Translations under genes and position numbers: made by a program | Shown: in pieces, positions 1 through 5,618 of the stretch | How the letters are laid out: every line of letters starts with the position of its first letter | Position numbering within the stretch: the stretch's first letter is position 1 | Notes under the pieces: model-generated | What the model was told of the DNA's origin: nothing | Database searches by the model: none | What the model saw: only the letters and a program-made list of their open reading frames with translations | From: Angelakisella sp. | Lineage (GTDB): Bacteria > Bacillota > Clostridia > Oscillospirales > Ruminococcaceae | Length of the DNA: 8,638 nucleotides | Assembly: GCA_022795575.1 (NCBI GenBank) | Contig: JAAWGY010000085.1 | Span: forward strand, 1-8,638 | Direction: 5' to 3'

Positions 1-115
1 GCTCCCTCCTTCCGGTTGGCCTGATAAGGTGCCTCCGGCGGATCCTATTCCCTGCGGGGGGTTCCCTCCCTTCGGTCGGGTGGAGCCTCCGGCGGATTTA
101 ATTCCCTGCGGGGGG
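1..115. repeat. Composite GC-rich repeat, two imperfect copies
   Basis: Two modules each occur twice. The first begins with CTCCCTCC and ends with CGGT and GG (2-19 and 62-79). The second is a 31-base block starting GCCTCCGGCGGAT and ending ATTCCCTGCGGGGGG (31-61 and 85-115); its two copies differ at only three central bases. The blocks contain small self-complementary cores (GCC-TCC-GGC, CCC-TGC-GGG). No open reading frame with a ribosome binding site lies here. It resembles a dispersed intergenic palindromic repeat rather than a gene, and the left end may continue outside the window. Function unknown. Confidence 0.55.
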
Positions 116-166
116 AAAGTATGGGATGGGCTTGCTGGGTTGTGGCTATGTTTGATTGTGGGGGTT

Positions 167-197
167 GGCTTTTTTGGGGCCCACCAGCCCAAAAGCC
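167..197 (-). terminator. Possible hairpin terminator of the BusR-like gene
   Basis: An imperfect hairpin lies 22 bases past the regulator stop codon. GGCTTTT (167-173) pairs with AAAAGCC (191-197) and GGGC (177-180) pairs with GCCC (187-190), with a three-base bulge and loop CCACCA. There is no T-run after it in the leftward direction, so it is not a textbook intrinsic terminator, although A/T runs lie inside the stem. Bases 116-166 hold nothing recognisable. Confidence 0.35.
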
Positions 198-219
198 TGC
201 CCCACCACATCACAAAGAA

Positions 220-861
220 TCAAGCATCCACCCCTGCTACCGGTTCCTCCCCATACAGGAAAGCCTTCGCCCGGTGGTAGCTGGTGTCATCCCCCACAAT
301 CAGCAGCTTGTCCCCTGCCCCAAGGACAGCATAGGGGCCGGGGGAAAGAAGAAGCTTTTCCCCCCGCTTGATGGCAATGATGGTAGCTTGGGTGTTGTTC
401 CAAAAGTTCAGCTCCCCGATGGTGCGCCCCTGCTGGCGGCAGTCGCCGGTGATCTCCAGCTCGTAGGGGGTGAGGGGGTTCAGGTAGTTAAAGCGGCCGG
501 CGGCGTCCAGCAGCTCCCTGGTTTGGGCGGTAAGGCGGCGGCTGATCTCCTCCTGCTGCTCCAGCAGCTGGTTGATGCTGGCCCGGATGGAGTTGATGCT
601 GTCCAGGTCCTGGGCGCGGTCCACAAAATCCTGGGCCGCCTCTGCCGAGCGGATGATGATCCCCTCGCTGGGCACCACCTCCAGCACCTCCGCCGTCTCC
701 AGCAGGGCTACCGCCCGGCGGATGGTCTCCGGCGAGACGTTGTACTGCCCCGCCAGGGTGGAGCGCCCCCGGAGCTTATCCCCCATCCGGTACCGCCCCG
801 CGGCAATACCCTGGGCGATATCCAGGGCAATCTGTTTGTAGACGGATTTTTCTGCGGCCAT
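220..861 (-). CDS. GntR-family regulator with RCK_C domain (BusR-like)
   Basis: A 213-residue protein. Residues ~5-72 form a GntR-type winged helix (YKQIALDIAQGI, then SPETIRRAVALLE and a wing ending EGIIIRS). Residues ~75-122 are a Gln/Glu-rich helical linker likely to form a coiled coil. Residues ~130-206 look like an RCK_C (TrkA-C) domain, with GRTIGELNFWNNTQATIIAI and YAVLGAGDKLLIVGD. This order and length are those of BusR, the c-di-AMP-binding repressor of osmolyte uptake in lactococci and streptococci. c-di-AMP binding is inferred from architecture only. Start: an upstream ATG at 906 is in frame, but the ATG at 861 has GGGGAG eight bases before it and begins the HTH at the usual distance, so 861 is preferred. 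No potassium or betaine transporter is in the window, so its target is unknown; self-regulation is plausible (see the operator entry). It is divergent from the DUF434 gene. Confidence 0.85.
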   Translation of the reverse strand: MAAEKSVYKQIALDIAQGIAAGRYRMGDKLRGRSTLAGQYNVSPETIRRAVALLETAEVLEVVPSEGIIIRSAEAAQDFVDRAQDLDSINSIRASINQLLEQQEEISRRLTAQTRELLDAAGRFNYLNPLTPYELEITGDCRQQGRTIGELNFWNNTQATIIAIKRGEKLLLSPGPYAVLGAGDKLLIVGDDTSYHRAKAFLYGEEPVAGVDA

Positions 862-896
862 GATTGTCTCCCCTTCCCTGCCGGCTCTTCCCCAAT

Positions 897-927
897 ACTT
901 TAACACAGCCGGGGTGGAAAGTAAAGT
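897..927 (-). promoter_or_regulatory. Candidate promoter and operator of the BusR-like gene
   Basis: Read leftward there is TTTACT (920-925), a 17-base spacer and TAAAGT (897-902), a weak sigma-A-type match. The same bases form an inverted repeat ACTTTA (897-902)/TAAAGT (922-927) with arms 19 bases apart, so each arm covers one promoter element. The arms are AT-rich within a GC-rich region. A bound dimer or tetramer here would block the promoter, as expected for autoregulation. No binding site is proven and both promoter hexamers are weak. Confidence 0.4.
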
Positions 928-1004
928 GATTTGCCCCGCCGCCTGCTCCGGATGACCATCTGCCCGGCCCCTCCCCCGACAGGTTGGACGGCCACGAAAT
1001 CCCG

Positions 1005-1034
1005 TTGCAATCCTCCCCCCGCCTGTGCTACACT
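1005..1034 (+). promoter_or_regulatory. Candidate vegetative promoter of the DUF434 gene
   Basis: TTGCAA (1005-1010), an 18-base spacer, then TACACT (1029-1034). A TG one base upstream of the -10 gives an extended -10 (TGC-TACACT). Transcription would begin near 1041, giving a short leader that contains the purine-rich AGAAAGGA just before 1058. It is divergent from the regulator promoter 80-100 bases to the left. Confidence 0.5.
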
Positions 1035-1067
1035 AAAGACAACCAACTACAGAAAGGATGAACCGCC

Positions 1068-1772
1068 ACGCAGACTGTTACCCGCGGCTACTGCCCAAAG
1101 GACGCTGCCGAATTCGGCCCCAAATCGGCGGCTAAGCTGAACGCCGCCCTCCAGGAGCTGTTTTACCTCCTGAACCGGGGGTACGATGTCAAGTCCGCCT
1201 CCACCTTTATCGGCAACCACCACCTTCTCTCGGAGCGCCAGCGGCTGGCCCTGGCCCGTATCGCCTCCCCAGAGGAGGCCCTGCAAAGCCGGCGGGAAAG
1301 GGAGCTCCCCTCTCCACCGGCGGCGGTGGCGCTGGACGGCTTCAACACCATTATCACCCTGGAGGTGGCCCTCTCCGGCTCGCTGCTGCTGTTGGGGTTG
1401 GACGGGACAGTCCGTGACCTGGCGGGGCTGCGGGGAACCTACCGCATCGTGGACAAAACACCCCAGGCAGTGGCGCTGGTGCTCTCCCGGCTGGAGGCGC
1501 TGGGGGTCCGGGAGGCCACCTTTTACCTGGACCAGCAGGTCTCCAACTCCGGCCGGCTCCGGGGGCTGCTGCTGGAGATGGGGGCCGGCCGTTCTGTCCG
1601 GGTGGAGGCAGTGCTGCACCCCAGCGTGGACGGCGTCCTCTCCCGGATGAACGGGGTCATCACCTCCGACGCCATCATCCTGGACAACTGCGGCAGCTGG
1701 TACAACCTGAACCGGGGAATCATCGAGGATTCCGTTGCGGAGGCCTGGATCTTCCGCTCCTCTTTGACATAA
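1068..1772 (+). CDS. DUF434/DUF5616-family protein; start codon anomalous
   Basis: About 234 residues, matching the usual ~230 of this uncharacterised family. The N-terminal part (from ~1080) carries the family signature RGYCPKDAAEFGPKSA and later STFIGNHHLLSERQRLALAR. The C-terminal part carries DGFNTIITLEVALSGS, DLAGLRGTYRIVDKT, FYLDQQVSNSGRL and TSDAIILDNCGSWYNLNR. The acidic motifs (DGFN, SDAIILD) are reminiscent of PIN/NYN-type nucleases, but no activity is claimed. No ATG, GTG or TTG exists in this frame between the upstream stop (1059-1061) and GTG 1326, which would delete the whole conserved N-terminal domain. The nearest ATG (1058) is in another frame and reads only 25 codons. ACG at 1068, about nine bases after AAAGGA, is offered as a non-canonical start. 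The alternative is a frameshift near 1060-1080 (mutation or sequence error) joining MNRH to QTVTRGYCP. Stop TAA at 1770. Family certain; start unresolved. Confidence 0.75.
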   Translation, partial: TQTVTRGYCPKDAAEFGPKSAAKLNAALQELFYLLNRGYDVKSASTFIGNHHLLSERQRLALARIASPEEALQSRRERELPSPPAAVALDGFNTIITLEVALSGSLLLLGLDGTVRDLAGLRGTYRIVDKTPQAVALVLSRLEALGVREATFYLDQQVSNSGRLRGLLLEMGAGRSVRVEAVLHPSVDGVLSRMNGVITSDAIILDNCGSWYNLNRGIIEDSVAEAWIFRSSLT

Positions 1773-1777
1773 GAGAC

Positions 1778-1818
1778 GGCAGGGCCTGCGCTACAAAGCA
1801 CAGGCCCTGCCATTTTCT
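1778..1818 (+). terminator. Strong terminator between convergent genes
   Basis: An 11-base perfect stem, GGCAGGGCCTG (1778-1788) with CAGGCCCTGCC (1801-1811), can extend inward through GCT/AGC around loop ACAA with one mismatch. It is followed by ATTTTCT. It starts five bases after the DUF434 stop codon. On the other strand the trailing sequence is GTCTCTT, a poorer T-tract, but the same hairpin probably also ends the leftward HAD gene (stop at 1859). Confidence 0.85.
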
Positions 1819-1858
1819 GAAAACATTCCAACCGGTATTATGGCCGGAGGCACCCCCG

Positions 1859-2650
1859 TTATTTGGCCGGGGGGATCTCCCCCACCCCGGACAGGATGTG
1901 CTGGGGACGGAAGGGGTAGCGGTCGATGTCCTCCCGGTTGGTAACGCCGGAAAGGACCAGCACCGTATCCAGGCCGGTTTCGATCCCCGCGATGATGTCG
2001 GTGTCCATCCGGTCCCCCACCATAGCCGCCTCCCCCGAGTGGCACCCCAAAAGCTTCAGGCCGGTGCGCATCATCAGCGGGTTGGGCTTGCCCACAAAGT
2101 AGGCAGACTTGCCGGTGGCCAGCTCGATGGGAGCGGTAAGCGCCCGGCAGGCCGGCGCAATGCCGTTTTCCACCGGACCGGTAAGGTCGCTGTTGGTGCC
2201 AATCAGCTTGGCCCCGCCCAGCACCAGCGTCACCGCCTTTTGGATGTTCTCAAAGCTGTAGTTGCCGGTCTCCCCCACCACCACGTAGTCCGGGTTGACG
2301 TCGTTCATGGTGATGCCGGCGCTGTACAGCGCCCCCACCAGGCCCGGGGCGCCGATGACGTAGGCCGAGCAGCCCGGCGCCTGACGGCTGAGGAAGCTTG
2401 CCGTGGCCAGGGCGCTGGTGTAAAAGTGGCTCTCGTCCACGGCAAGGCCCATCCGTTCCAGCTTCTGCTGGAGCTCCTTGGGGCTGCGCTCGCTGGAGTT
2501 GGTGAGGAAGAGGAAGCTCTTGTTTTCCCGATAGAGCCAGTCCACAAACTCCTTGACACCGGGGAGAAGGATGTTGCCGTGATAGATGACACCATCCATA
2601 TCACAGATAAAGCCCTTTTTCTCCCGCAGTAAATTCAGGTTGTTTTCCAT
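1859..2650 (-). CDS. HAD-IIA phosphatase, NagD/AraL type
   Basis: A 263-residue haloacid-dehalogenase-superfamily hydrolase of subfamily IIA. Motif I is DMDGVIYHG (nucleophile Asp17, acid/base Asp19), motif II is LFLTNSS (Thr50-Asn51), Lys188 lies in FVGKPNP and motif III is MVGDRMDTDIIAG (Asp213, Asp217). The region between motifs II and III (~70-185) is the cap typical of NagD and AraL, including GTNSDLTGP. Family members dephosphorylate sugar phosphates, nucleotides or phosphoglycolate; the substrate here cannot be read from sequence. It is expected to be cytoplasmic and Mg2+-dependent. Start: an in-frame ATG lies upstream at 2722, but the ATG at 2650 has AGGAGG ten bases before it and lies at the usual distance from motif I. 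It is separated from cdd by 117 bases with its own promoter, so it is probably an independent unit. Confidence 0.9.
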   Translation of the reverse strand: MENNLNLLREKKGFICDMDGVIYHGNILLPGVKEFVDWLYRENKSFLFLTNSSERSPKELQQKLERMGLAVDESHFYTSALATASFLSRQAPGCSAYVIGAPGLVGALYSAGITMNDVNPDYVVVGETGNYSFENIQKAVTLVLGGAKLIGTNSDLTGPVENGIAPACRALTAPIELATGKSAYFVGKPNPLMMRTGLKLLGCHSGEAAMVGDRMDTDIIAGIETGLDTVLVLSGVTNREDIDRYPFRPQHILSGVGEIPPAK

Positions 2651-2706
2651 GGAGCAGATACCTCCTGTCTGTCTTTTGTTGATTATCTCTAATTTTGTAC
2701 GCCTAT

Positions 2707-2735
2707 ATTCTACCATTTGCACAATGAACAGGCAA
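2707..2735 (-). promoter_or_regulatory. Promoter of the HAD phosphatase gene
   Basis: Read leftward: TTGCCT (2730-2735), a 17-base spacer and TAGAAT (2707-2712), a good sigma-A-type match in an AT-rich stretch. The start site would be near 2700, giving a ~50-base leader ending in the AGGAGG ribosome binding site. No terminator-like hairpin with a T-run was found after cdd, so readthrough from the cdd operon is also possible. Confidence 0.6.
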
Positions 2736-2767
2736 GGGTATTTTTGTAAAAATTTGGTGAAGACGGG

Positions 2768-3196
2768 TTAATCCCGCAGCACAAAGCCGTAGGGCAGCAG
2801 CTCCCGGAGGGTGAGGGCCTTCCGCTCCCCCTGGTGGTTTTCCAGCAGCACCAAAAATTCGTCCGGGTGGCAAAATTCGGCCATCACCTGGCGGCAGACG
2901 CCGCAGGGGTAGGCGAAGCCCTCCCCGCCGGCGGGGGTGCCGTCGGCAAACTGGCCCACAACGGCGATGGCGGTAAACTCCCGCTCCCCCTGGGCCACCG
3001 CGGAAAAGATCGCGGTGCGCTCGGCGCAGTTGGTGGGGCCGTAGGCGCTGTTTTCGATGTTGCAGCCGGGGTAGAGCTTCCCGCTTTTGGTGAGCAGGGC
3101 GGCCCCCACCCGGAAGCCGGAATAGGGTACGTAGGCGTTCTTGGCAGCCTCCCAGGCCGCGGGGATCAGGGTGTCCATCAGCTTTTGACGATCCAT
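2768..3196 (-). CDS. cdd: Cytidine deaminase
   Basis: A 142-residue protein of the small homotetrameric cytidine deaminase family. It hydrolytically deaminates cytidine and deoxycytidine to uridine and deoxyuridine in pyrimidine salvage, in the cytoplasm. The zinc site is complete: NCAERTAI (Cys57, catalytic Glu59) and PCGVCRQ (Cys98, Cys101). The substrate-binding segments VPYSGFRVGAALL and GCNIENSAYG are also present. Length is normal for the family. The start ATG at 3196 has AAAGGAG seven bases upstream. The aldehyde dehydrogenase gene ends only 22 bases upstream, so cdd is probably the last gene of the leftward operon from the promoter at 5341-5369. No other nucleoside salvage gene is in the window. 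Confidence 0.96.
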   Translation of the reverse strand: MDRQKLMDTLIPAAWEAAKNAYVPYSGFRVGAALLTKSGKLYPGCNIENSAYGPTNCAERTAIFSAVAQGEREFTAIAVVGQFADGTPAGGEGFAYPCGVCRQVMAEFCHPDEFLVLLENHQGERKALTLRELLPYGFVLRD

Positions 3197-3218
3197 GGTT
3201 GTGCTCCTTTTCTTCTAC

Positions 3219-4589
3219 TCATTTGATCAGCTTGCGAATCAGCGCCAGCTTTTTGCCGGTGTAGGGGGGGTACCGCACCGGAAGATCCAGCCCCAGGCCC
3301 CGGTAAAGGACGCTGCGGTAATGGGTAAAGGCATCAAAGCTTGCCTTGCCGTGGTAGGCCCCCATGCCGCTCTCCCCCACCCCGCCAAAGGGCAGGGCCG
3401 GGGCGGAAAGCTGCACCACCGTGTCGTTGATGCAGGCCCCGCCGGACGCGGTGGCCCCCAGCACCGTCCGCTGCCGGGCCCTGTCCCGGGAGAAGAGATA
3501 GAGGGCCAGCGGCTTTTCCCGGCTGTTGACAAAGGCGACCGCCTCCCGCAGCTCCCGGTAAGGGAGGATAGGCAGGATGGGGCCGAAGATCTCCTCGGTC
3601 ATCAGGGGGGAGGAAGGGTCGGGGCTGTCCACCAGGGTGGGCTCCAGCAGCAGGGCCCCCTCCCGGTAGCCGCCGCCGTAAAGGACGGTTTGGCCCTGGA
3701 GGAGCTGGAGCAGCCGGTCCAGGCGCCGCCGGTTGACAATCCGGGGCAGGTCCGGGTTTTGCAGCGGCCTGGGGCCGAAGGACACCCCGATGGCCCGGAT
3801 CATCTCCCGGGTAAGGGCCTCCTTTTTGTCCTCCTGGACCAGGACATAGTCCGGGGCGACGCAGGTTTGGCCGCTGTTTAAGAGCTTGCCGAAGATGATC
3901 CGCCGGGCGGCCAGGGGGATATCCGCCGTTTCGTCCACAATGCAGGGGCTTTTGCCCCCTAACTCCAGGGTGACGGGGATAAGGTGCTTTGCCGCAGCGG
4001 CCATCACCGCCCGGCCCGCCGCCGGGCCCCCGGTGAAGAAGATTTTGTCAAACCGCTGCCGGAGCAGCTCCTCCCCCGTCTCCCGACCCCCCTGTACCAC
4101 CGCCGCCTGCTCCGGGGGGAAGGCGTCCCGGAGCACCGCCGCCAGCACCGCTGCTGTGGCGGGGGCCTGCTCCGAGGGCTTCAGAATCACCGTGTTCCCC
4201 GCCGCAATGGCCCCGGCCAGGGGAATCAGGCTAAGCTGCACCGGGTAATTCCAAGGGGAGAGCACCAGCACCTGGCCGTAGGGCTTGGGGTAGATCCGCC
4301 CGATGGCCGGGAGCTGGGCCAGGGGCGCGGGGACGGTGCGGGGGGCCATCCACCGGGGGAGCTGCCTTTGCAGCAGGCGCAGCTCCTCCAGCACCAGGCC
4401 AACCTCGGTCATATAGCCCTCCATCCGGCTCTTGTTCAGGTCGGCCTTTAGGGCGTCCAGCAGTCCCCCCTCCCGCAGGCGCACCGCCTGCTCCAGCCGC
4501 CGCAGCGCCGCAAGGCGGGCGGGCAGCCTTTGGGCGGAGCCACCGGCGTAAAAGGCCCGCTGCCGGGCCAGCAGTCTTCCGATATCCAT
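3219..4589 (-). CDS. NAD(P)-dependent aldehyde dehydrogenase, class 3 type
   Basis: A 456-residue aldehyde dehydrogenase of the short class-3 (ALDH3, YwdH-like) group. It oxidises an aldehyde, often a fatty or aromatic one, to the acid using NAD(P)+. Visible motifs: SPWNYPVQL (Asn114), ILKPSE (Lys137), FFTGGPAAGR in the cofactor region, LELGGKSP (general base Glu209), LNSGQTCVAPDYVL (nucleophile Cys243), EEIFGPILP (Glu333), and the class-3 C-terminal pattern PFGGVGESGMGAYHGKASFD followed by FTHYRSVL. All catalytic residues are present. Start: an in-frame ATG at 4703 would add 38 unrelated residues overlapping the upstream gene, whereas ATG 4589 has AAAGGAGG about six bases before it. It lies 14 bases after the 162-residue gene and 22 before cdd, consistent with one operon. 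Substrate unknown. Confidence 0.93.
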   Translation of the reverse strand: MDIGRLLARQRAFYAGGSAQRLPARLAALRRLEQAVRLREGGLLDALKADLNKSRMEGYMTEVGLVLEELRLLQRQLPRWMAPRTVPAPLAQLPAIGRIYPKPYGQVLVLSPWNYPVQLSLIPLAGAIAAGNTVILKPSEQAPATAAVLAAVLRDAFPPEQAAVVQGGRETGEELLRQRFDKIFFTGGPAAGRAVMAAAAKHLIPVTLELGGKSPCIVDETADIPLAARRIIFGKLLNSGQTCVAPDYVLVQEDKKEALTREMIRAIGVSFGPRPLQNPDLPRIVNRRRLDRLLQLLQGQTVLYGGGYREGALLLEPTLVDSPDPSSPLMTEEIFGPILPILPYRELREAVAFVNSREKPLALYLFSRDRARQRTVLGATASGGACINDTVVQLSAPALPFGGVGESGMGAYHGKASFDAFTHYRSVLYRGLGLDLPVRYPPYTGKKLALIRKLIK

Positions 4590-4603
4590 AGGCGCCTCCT
4601 TTT

Positions 4604-5092
4604 CTATCCTTCTACCTCCTGCATCTCGTTCCAGCGGCAGACCATCTGCTCCGCAAGGATCAGCAGCTGGCATTCCCGATGGCAGGGAGGTTCCGGGCAC
4701 CAAAGCCAGCAGTCAAAAAGAAACCGCTGATAGCCGGTATACTCATACAAAAACTCCAGCTCGGCTCCGGCTCCCTCCTCCAGCCATTTTACCAGCTCCG
4801 CCCCGCCGTACTCCCTCCGGCGGGCTGTTTCTCCCTCCTCGGTAAAGAGACAGGCCGAAACGCCCCATCCATTGCGGTAAGCAAGGGGAAAATCGATCCA
4901 TGCCTCCCCGGTAGAGAAAAGCCGCCTGCCGCCGTCTGCCTGCCGCTGTTGTACCCAAACGCCGTCCCGAAAGCCCAGGGAAAAGACATCCTCTTTCAGC
5001 GAAGCCCGGTCTGCACGGCAGTCATGAAGACCGATCTGCCAGTCGCCCTCGTCCCATCCACCGGCCACCCAGTGGCTGTACCGGTACTGCAT
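4604..5092 (-). CDS. Unrecognised Trp/Cys-rich 162-residue protein
   Basis: No family was recognised. The protein is soluble-looking with no signal peptide or membrane segment. It has about ten tryptophans (for example HWVAGGWDEGDW at residues 7-18) and seven cysteines, five of them in the C-terminal part (Cys128, 132, 137, 141, 152, around FDCWLWCPEPPCHREC). Clustered Cys and His139 could bind metal, but the spacing matches no zinc finger I know. The ATG at 5092 is preceded by AGGAGG at a 10-base spacing and by a closer GGGAGG. The stop is 14 bases before the aldehyde dehydrogenase start, and the TAG runs into that gene's ribosome binding site, suggesting translational coupling. It starts 14 bases after the fumarase scar and is read from the same promoter. 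A real gene is likely from its spacing and ribosome binding site. Confidence 0.75.
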   Translation of the reverse strand: MQYRYSHWVAGGWDEGDWQIGLHDCRADRASLKEDVFSLGFRDGVWVQQRQADGGRRLFSTGEAWIDFPLAYRNGWGVSACLFTEEGETARRREYGGAELVKWLEEGAGAELEFLYEYTGYQRFLFDCWLWCPEPPCHRECQLLILAEQMVCRWNEMQEVEG

Positions 5093-5106
5093 CCTCCCAA
5101 ACCCTC

Positions 5107-5172
5107 CTATTCCAGCGGTCCCACCATCTTTTCGGGCCGCAGGACGCGGTCGAATTCCTCTCCGGTCAGGGC
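5107..5172 (-). pseudogene. C-terminal remnant of a class II fumarase
   Basis: Read leftward in one frame this encodes about 21 residues ending EEFDRVLRPEKMVGPLE and a TAG stop (5107-5109). The pattern EEFD-x3-RPEKMVGP is the C-terminal end of class II fumarases (FumC type, aspartase/fumarase superfamily C-terminal domain). There is no start codon, ribosome binding site or remaining catalytic region. The frame differs from that of the malic enzyme fragment immediately upstream, so the two are not an in-frame fusion. It appears to be what is left of a gene whose first ~95% was lost. Confidence 0.6.
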
Positions 5173-5297
5173 TCTGCCACCCCGGGGGTGTAGGCCACCG
5201 CCAGCTCCTCCATCCCGCCGATGGGGGCTCTGGCCACCACCTCTATTTTACCCTGCCATTCCCGGTGCTTTTGCAGCACATATTCCTTTTTGTCCAT
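5166..5297 (-). pseudogene. N-terminal remnant of a malic enzyme (43 residues)
   Basis: From ATG 5297 the frame reads MDKKEYVLQKHREWQGKIEV, then ELAVAYTPGVAEP, and stops at TGA (5166-5168). In malic enzymes the start of the protein reads very similarly (H-x-x-WQGKIEV and LxLAYTPGVAEPC), so about 43 of roughly 390 or more residues remain and the sequence breaks exactly where the invariant Cys should follow. AAAGGGG about 11 bases upstream is a weak ribosome binding site. A good promoter lies just upstream. The peptide could still be translated as a leader, but it lacks all catalytic and NAD(P)-binding parts. Confidence 0.7.
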
Positions 5298-5340
5298 TTC
5301 CTAAGATGCCCCTTTCCTGTCGACTGGTTTCTCCCCTCTG

Positions 5341-5369
5341 ATTATACTTTACCCGGCGGCAAATCGCAA
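5341..5369 (-). promoter_or_regulatory. Strong promoter of the leftward operon
   Basis: Read leftward: TTGCGA (5364-5369), exactly 17 bases, then a perfect TATAAT (5341-5346). Transcription would start near 5334, 37 bases before the malic enzyme remnant ATG. It is the best sigma-A-type promoter in the window and probably drives the remnant, the 162-residue gene, the aldehyde dehydrogenase and cdd. It was presumably the original promoter of the malic enzyme gene. Confidence 0.75.
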
Positions 5370-5404
5370 CCGGCCCCGGGCAAAAAAGGTGGTTTCCTTC
5401 CCCG

Positions 5405-5432
5405 AACCCCACCGGCCGCGGCCTCATATACT
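5405..5432 (+). promoter_or_regulatory. Sigma-K-like promoter before the collagen-like gene
   Basis: AACC (5405-5408), 16 bases, then CATATACT (5425-5432). This fits the sigma-K pattern mACm-N16-CATAnnnTA except for the last A (G here). The identical geometry recurs before the DUF11 gene. Transcription would start near 5439, leaving a ~180-base structured leader. The distance to the gene is a caution, but no better promoter was found between here and 5619. Confidence 0.45.
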
Positions 5433-5444
5433 GGGGCGGAGGGA

Positions 5445-5528
5445 GCCTCCCCTTCCCCGCTGTCCCGGGAGGGGGAGGCCGCTGCCACTCTGCGCCTTTT
5501 TGGCGCTGTCCGCCCGCCAAGGGCGGAT
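5445..5528 (+). promoter_or_regulatory. Three consecutive hairpins in the collagen-gene leader
   Basis: The hairpins are GCCTCCCC (5445-5452) with GGGGAGGC (5472-5479); GCGCC (5492-5496), loop TTTTT, GGCGC (5502-5506); and TCCGCCC (5509-5515), loop GCCAA, GGGCGGA (5521-5527), which can extend by a G-T pair. They sit between the divergent promoters and the collagen-like gene. None is followed by a T-run in the rightward direction. They match no riboswitch class I know. The remaining bases to 5600 hold nothing recognisable. Confidence 0.45.
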
Positions 5529-5618
5529 GACGGCACCCAAGGGGCAGCAGCAAAAACCGGCCCCGTTCCTGTATGATGCACGGAGAGATTTTGACAGGCT
5601 TTTGGAGGAGGGAAAACC

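Noticed and set aside
121..903. 260-codon rightward frame over the BusR-like gene
   Set aside because: Antisense shadow. The opposite strand shows conserved HTH and RCK_C domains and a proper ribosome binding site.
1326..1772. GTG 1326 as the true start of the DUF434 gene
   Set aside because: It would remove the conserved N-terminal DUF434 region that reads cleanly from 1083, and no ribosome binding site precedes 1326.
5107..5297. A functional malic enzyme-fumarase fusion gene
   Set aside because: The two fragments are in different frames, stop codons end each, and all catalytic regions of both enzymes are missing.
5567..5600. Vegetative promoter close to the collagen-like gene (TATGAT at 5572; TTGACA near 5588)
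   Set aside because: TATGAT has no acceptable -35 at 16-18 bases, and TTGACA is too close to the ribosome binding site to serve as a -35 for this gene.
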